A stretch of 6,872 nucleotides of DNA from Candidatus Woesearchaeota archaeon (GTDB lineage Archaea; Nanobdellota; Nanobdellia; Woesearchaeales; UBA10216), in contig DUGG01000018.1 in NCBI GenBank assembly GCA_013331515.1, positions 13,100-19,971 on the forward strand. The letters are read 5' to 3'. The notes below the pieces were generated by a model. That model was not told where the DNA came from. It saw only the letters and a list, made by a program, of their open reading frames with translations, and did not search any database. The first letter of the stretch is position 1, and each line of letters opens with the position of its first letter. Below are positions 4,304-6,872 of the stretch, piece after piece. The position numbers and the translations under genes are program-made.

Positions 4304-4737
4304 GCGTGCAAAGAATGGCTTCTGGAAAAGCGATAATAGACTCGGGGGTGTGGATAGGTGCACGCTACAAAAATGACCAGTATAGGGAAAAGTCTTTGGC
4401 TATCGTGGATGCTTTTCTTAATAACCGGATTAAAGAAGTGCACCTGACTGATTATGTCCTTGTGGAAACCATTAATTTCCTCTTGAGGAAGGAAGGCCAC
4501 GAAGCAGCCTCGGATGCGCTTGACTCGTTTTTTGAATCTGAGCTGGTTATTATACGGTATGTCAATAGAATGATGATTGCGAGAATCGGGGAGCTATTGC
4601 GAAGGTACAAAGGCCTTTCGCTTACTGACTGTTCCTTGCTGGTTCTAGCGGAAGAGGAAGGGATACGTGAGATTTGCTCATTTGACACGGCGTTTGACAA
4701 GGTAAAAGGCGTCAGAAGAATAGATAAGTTGGATTGA
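4300..4737 (+). CDS. PIN-domain ribonuclease, VapC-like toxin
   Basis: The 145-residue protein is a single PIN domain, a Mg2+-dependent RNase fold. Acidic residues fall at the expected places: D14 in IIDSGVWIG, E56 in LVETINFLL, D110 in LSLTDCSLLVLA, and D129 (with D133) in CSFDTAFDKV. This pattern and length fit VapC-type toxins, which typically cleave tRNA or rRNA; the target here is unknown. The start is GTG 4300, overlapping the stop of the 34-residue upstream ORF; an internal ATG at 4315 would remove five residues and leave the domain intact. The gene ends one base from the convergent serS stop, with no T-tract between, so its transcript may run antisense into serS. The fold is secure; the toxin role is inferred from the paired small gene. 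Confidence 0.87.
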   Translation: MSVQRMASGKAIIDSGVWIGARYKNDQYREKSLAIVDAFLNNRIKEVHLTDYVLVETINFLLRKEGHEAASDALDSFFESELVIIRYVNRMMIARIGELLRRYKGLSLTDCSLLVLAEEEGIREICSFDTAFDKVKGVRRIDKLD

Positions 4738-4738
4738 A

Positions 4739-6025
4739 CTATGTCCCGATGACCTTCTTCCCCACATACGGGACAAGGACTTCTGGGACTGTGATGGTGC
4801 CGTCCTTGTTCTGGAAGTTCTCGGCAATGGCTGCAAGGACGCGGCTCGTTGCGACTGCTGTTGCGTTTAAGGTGTGGACGAATTCTTTCCCGCCCTTGCT
4901 GTCCTGGAAGCGGATGTTAAGGGCGGTTGACTGGTAGGCTGTGCAGTTGCTGCAGCTCACTAATTCGCAGTAGGCATCCTGCCTTGGGAACCAGCCTTCG
5001 ATGTCATACTTTTTCGCGGCGACTGTCCCGATGTCGCCAGTGCAAATGTTCACGACGCGGTATGGGATTTTCAGCTGCTGCATTATTTCCTCGCTGTTCT
5101 TCAGGAGCTCTTCGTGAATCTTCCATGAGTCTTCCGGCTTGCAGAACACGAACTGCTCAACCTTTGTGAACTGGTGGACGCGGAACAGGCCTCGGGTGTC
5201 AACGCCGTCGCTGCCTATCTCGCGTCTGAAACAACTGCTGATTCCGCAGAGTTTCAGCGGGAGCGATTTCTCTTCCACGGTTCCGTCCATCAGCATGGCG
5301 GCAATGGGATGCTCTGATGTGGCAATGAGATAACTGCTTTCCTTGCCTTTTTCATCTTTAATCTTGTACATCACGTTCTCAAAATCTGCAAGTGAAGTAA
5401 CGCCCTCGTAAGGCTTCCGGTTCATCATCAATGGTGGCTGGATTAGTGTAAAGCCTTTCTTGACCAGGAAATCGGTCACAAACCTTATCAAGCCCATCTC
5501 AATCTTGACAAGGTCGCCCTTGATGAAATAGAACCCTGCCCCGGAAATCTTTGTTGAACGCTCAAAATCTGCCAACCCGGCCTGTTCGAGAAGCTCACCA
5601 TGGCTCTTAAGCTCAAACGGCGGCTTTCTTATAGTTCCCCACTTCTTAACTTCCCTGTTTTCAGTTTCATCCTTCCCAACGGGGACTGACTCGTGAAGCG
5701 TGTTTGGAAGCCTCTGTAAAATAAAGTCAATCCGTTCCTGAAGCTTATGGAGCTTTTCCTCTGATGCGGCAATCTTTCCAGGAAGCTCCTTGACTTCCTT
5801 GACTTTTGAAGAAATGTCCTTGCCTTGCTTTTTCAGCTGGTTGATTTCCTGGCTTATTTCGTTTCGCGAGTGGCGAAGTGTGTCAACTTTCTCCTTCAGG
5901 GCCTTCCACTCACCATGCTTCTGAACGAGTTCATCAATCCAGGAAACCTTTTCCTTGTCTCCCCGCTTCTGAAGGTCATTCTTGACAGCGGCAGGATTAG
6001 CCTCAATAAACCTGACGTCCAACAT
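4739..6025 (-). CDS. serS: Seryl-tRNA synthetase
   Basis: The 428-residue class II synthetase charges tRNA-Ser with serine. Residues about 30-105 form the heptad-rich, charged antiparallel coiled-coil arm that grips the long variable arm of tRNA-Ser. TSEHP (236-240) is the serine-pocket TxE loop. Motif 2 contains CFRREIG (265-271) and FRVHQFTKVE (281-290). CSNCTAYQSTALNIR (358-372) is characteristic, and motif 3 is NATAVATSRVLAAIAENFQ (387-405) with Arg395. It ends VPEVLVPY, as usual. It is the common (bacterial/eukaryotic-like) form, not the rare zinc-dependent methanogen type. The length is normal and nothing looks broken. The ATG at 6025 lies about 29 bases from a TATA box, so the mRNA is probably leaderless. 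Upstream in the same direction is the PIN-ATPase-KH gene, 25 bases away. Confidence 0.97.
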   Translation of the reverse strand: MLDVRFIEANPAAVKNDLQKRGDKEKVSWIDELVQKHGEWKALKEKVDTLRHSRNEISQEINQLKKQGKDISSKVKEVKELPGKIAASEEKLHKLQERIDFILQRLPNTLHESVPVGKDETENREVKKWGTIRKPPFELKSHGELLEQAGLADFERSTKISGAGFYFIKGDLVKIEMGLIRFVTDFLVKKGFTLIQPPLMMNRKPYEGVTSLADFENVMYKIKDEKGKESSYLIATSEHPIAAMLMDGTVEEKSLPLKLCGISSCFRREIGSDGVDTRGLFRVHQFTKVEQFVFCKPEDSWKIHEELLKNSEEIMQQLKIPYRVVNICTGDIGTVAAKKYDIEGWFPRQDAYCELVSCSNCTAYQSTALNIRFQDSKGGKEFVHTLNATAVATSRVLAAIAENFQNKDGTITVPEVLVPYVGKKVIGT

Positions 6026-6049
6026 GTGGCAGTTGGAACAGGAAAAGCT

Positions 6050-6058
6050 ATTATAAAT
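6050..6058 (-). promoter_or_regulatory. TATA box for serS, overlapping the upstream stop codon
   Basis: On the minus strand this reads ATTTATAAT, centred about 29 bases before the serS ATG. It includes the TAA stop (6051-6053) of the upstream gene, so serS can be transcribed on its own although it is tightly packed behind that gene. Confidence 0.65.
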
Positions 6059-6872
6059 CTTTTCCTTGCCCTGCGGTAGAAATCTTGATGCCAGACCCAG
6101 AACTCACGGCATCGCAAATGAGGCTGCCGAGCTTGTTCTTCCTTGAAATCTTGAAAACACCGTCCTTGCCTACGTTGGCAGTCATGGCATACTCGTTGCC
6201 AACGTAAACGTTAATGTTCCTGTTGGCGAATACACTGTCCACATTGAAGACTATGTGTTTCTTGCTAATCTTCGCGTCAAAGGGCACGCTAGCTTCATCC
6301 CCTTTCGCTGCGGCTTTTGAACTGAGCGCCTGGACGTCAATGTGCACCCCAAGTTTCTCCTCTATGGCCGAGATGTTCTTGCCTTCCTTGCCTATCAGCT
6401 TGGCAATCTCGTTTTCAGGGACATAAGCTATGCATTTGCTGTCGGAAACCATCTCAACCCTGGCATTGCTCACGTATTCCTTCATTTTAGCTTCCAATGC
6501 CGAGGCTGCAAACTGCTGGATCGGGCTCTTGCCCAGGCCTTTCACCGGGATGACGACAGTCTCCTCGCCATAGCTGTAAAGCTCATACTCTAGCCTTTCT
6601 GTCTCAAAATCATTCACCACAACAACTGGCCTTGCAAGGTCAGCCTCGGTCATCCCTGACGGCACTTTCACAGTCATGTTCAGCGAGAGAACCTTGAAAA
6701 CCGTGCCATTCTTGATGAAAATAACTGTGTCAATGACTTGTGGAATGACGCCGAGCTCAATCCTGCCAACAAACCTTTGGATAGCATCAATTGGGTTTGT
6801 TGCATGAACAACGCCTGCCATGCCTATGCCGGCAAGCCTCAAGTCTGCAAAAAGCTTGAAGTCATCTGTGTT
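6051..6872 (-). CDS. PilT-type PIN/ATPase/KH protein, C-terminal part (5' end outside window)
   Basis: The reading frame runs off the right edge, so only the last 273 residues are visible; the TTG at 6840-6842 is an internal leucine codon, not a start. The visible part begins with the end of a type II/IV secretion-like ATPase core, RLAGIGMAGVVHATNPIDAI, followed by VIDTVIFIKNG. Next come a linker strand domain and a KH RNA-binding domain with the GxxG loop IGKEGKNI (codons at about 6378-6395). A final beta-rich segment ends at TAA 6051-6053. This order matches the conserved archaeal proteins with an N-terminal PIN domain, a PilT/FlaI-like ATPase and a KH domain; the PIN and Walker motifs would lie beyond the window. 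The exact function is unknown, but RNA processing is suggested by PIN plus KH. The family is quite sure, the role is not. Confidence 0.88.
   Translation of the reverse strand, partial: NTDDFKLFADLRLAGIGMAGVVHATNPIDAIQRFVGRIELGVIPQVIDTVIFIKNGTVFKVLSLNMTVKVPSGMTEADLARPVVVVNDFETERLEYELYSYGEETVVIPVKGLGKSPIQQFAASALEAKMKEYVSNARVEMVSDSKCIAYVPENEIAKLIGKEGKNISAIEEKLGVHIDVQALSSKAAAKGDEASVPFDAKISKKHIVFNVDSVFANRNINVYVGNEYAMTANVGKDGVFKISRKNKLGSLICDAVSSGSGIKISTAGQGKDL

Noticed and set aside
3973..4500. Open frame of 175 codons on the minus strand
   Set aside because: It is antisense to the PIN gene and its small partner over about half its length, has no recognisable motif, and has a Ser/His/Phe-rich composition typical of a shadow frame.
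6840..6842. TTG as the start of the KH-domain protein
   Set aside because: The frame continues upstream to the window edge with residues (DDFKLFADLRL) that fit the ATPase family, so this codon is internal.
1..6872. tRNA, rRNA, CRISPR array, insertion sequence or integrase attachment site
   Set aside because: No TpsiC-arm-like string with matching acceptor arms, no regularly spaced repeats, no transposase or integrase frame, and no terminal inverted repeats with target duplications were found by eye.

Overview
The window looks like chromosomal DNA of an archaeon, probably a small-genome DPANN-type lineage such as Woesearchaeota, Aenigmarchaeota or Diapherotrites; the exact group cannot be fixed from sequence alone. 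The evidence is an Orc1/Cdc6 initiator, a PilT-type ATPase with a KH domain, a tiny CxxC-x17-CxxC zinc-ribbon protein, a VapC-like PIN protein, TATA boxes about 25-30 bases upstream of several start codons (leaderless or very short-leader transcripts), and a plain T-tract terminator. No tRNA, rRNA, CRISPR array or insertion sequence was seen.

Layout, left to right. 1-151: TATA box and leader of a 47-residue zinc-ribbon gene (152-295, +), which ends in a T-tract terminator (322-345). 390-971 (-): a membrane-anchored, cysteine-free protein that resembles only the C-terminal domain of DipZ-type thiol-redox proteins. 972-1151: a divergent promoter region with a perfect 12-bp inverted repeat. 1152-1433 (+): acylphosphatase. 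1449-2516 (-): Orc1/Cdc6 replication initiator. 2579-3697 (-): DAHP synthase, just upstream of the initiator gene and in the same direction. 3698-4198: a 500-base region with no confident gene, but with several promoters, palindromes and a dyad-plus-G-tract element that recalls an archaeal origin box. 4199-4737 (+): a two-gene toxin-antitoxin-like pair, a 34-residue protein and a PIN ribonuclease overlapping by 4 bases. 4739-6025 (-): seryl-tRNA synthetase, convergent with the PIN gene one base away. 6051-6872 (-): the C-terminal part of a PIN/ATPase/KH protein whose 5' end lies outside the window; its stop codon lies inside the serS TATA box.

The genes do not form one pathway. They are mostly housekeeping functions (replication initiation, tRNA charging, aromatic precursor synthesis, acyl-phosphate hydrolysis), interrupted by a compact accessory block at about 3850-4737. 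The least explained parts are that intergenic block beside the replication initiator, the minimal antitoxin-like partner of the PIN protein, and the stand-alone DipZ C-terminal domain.
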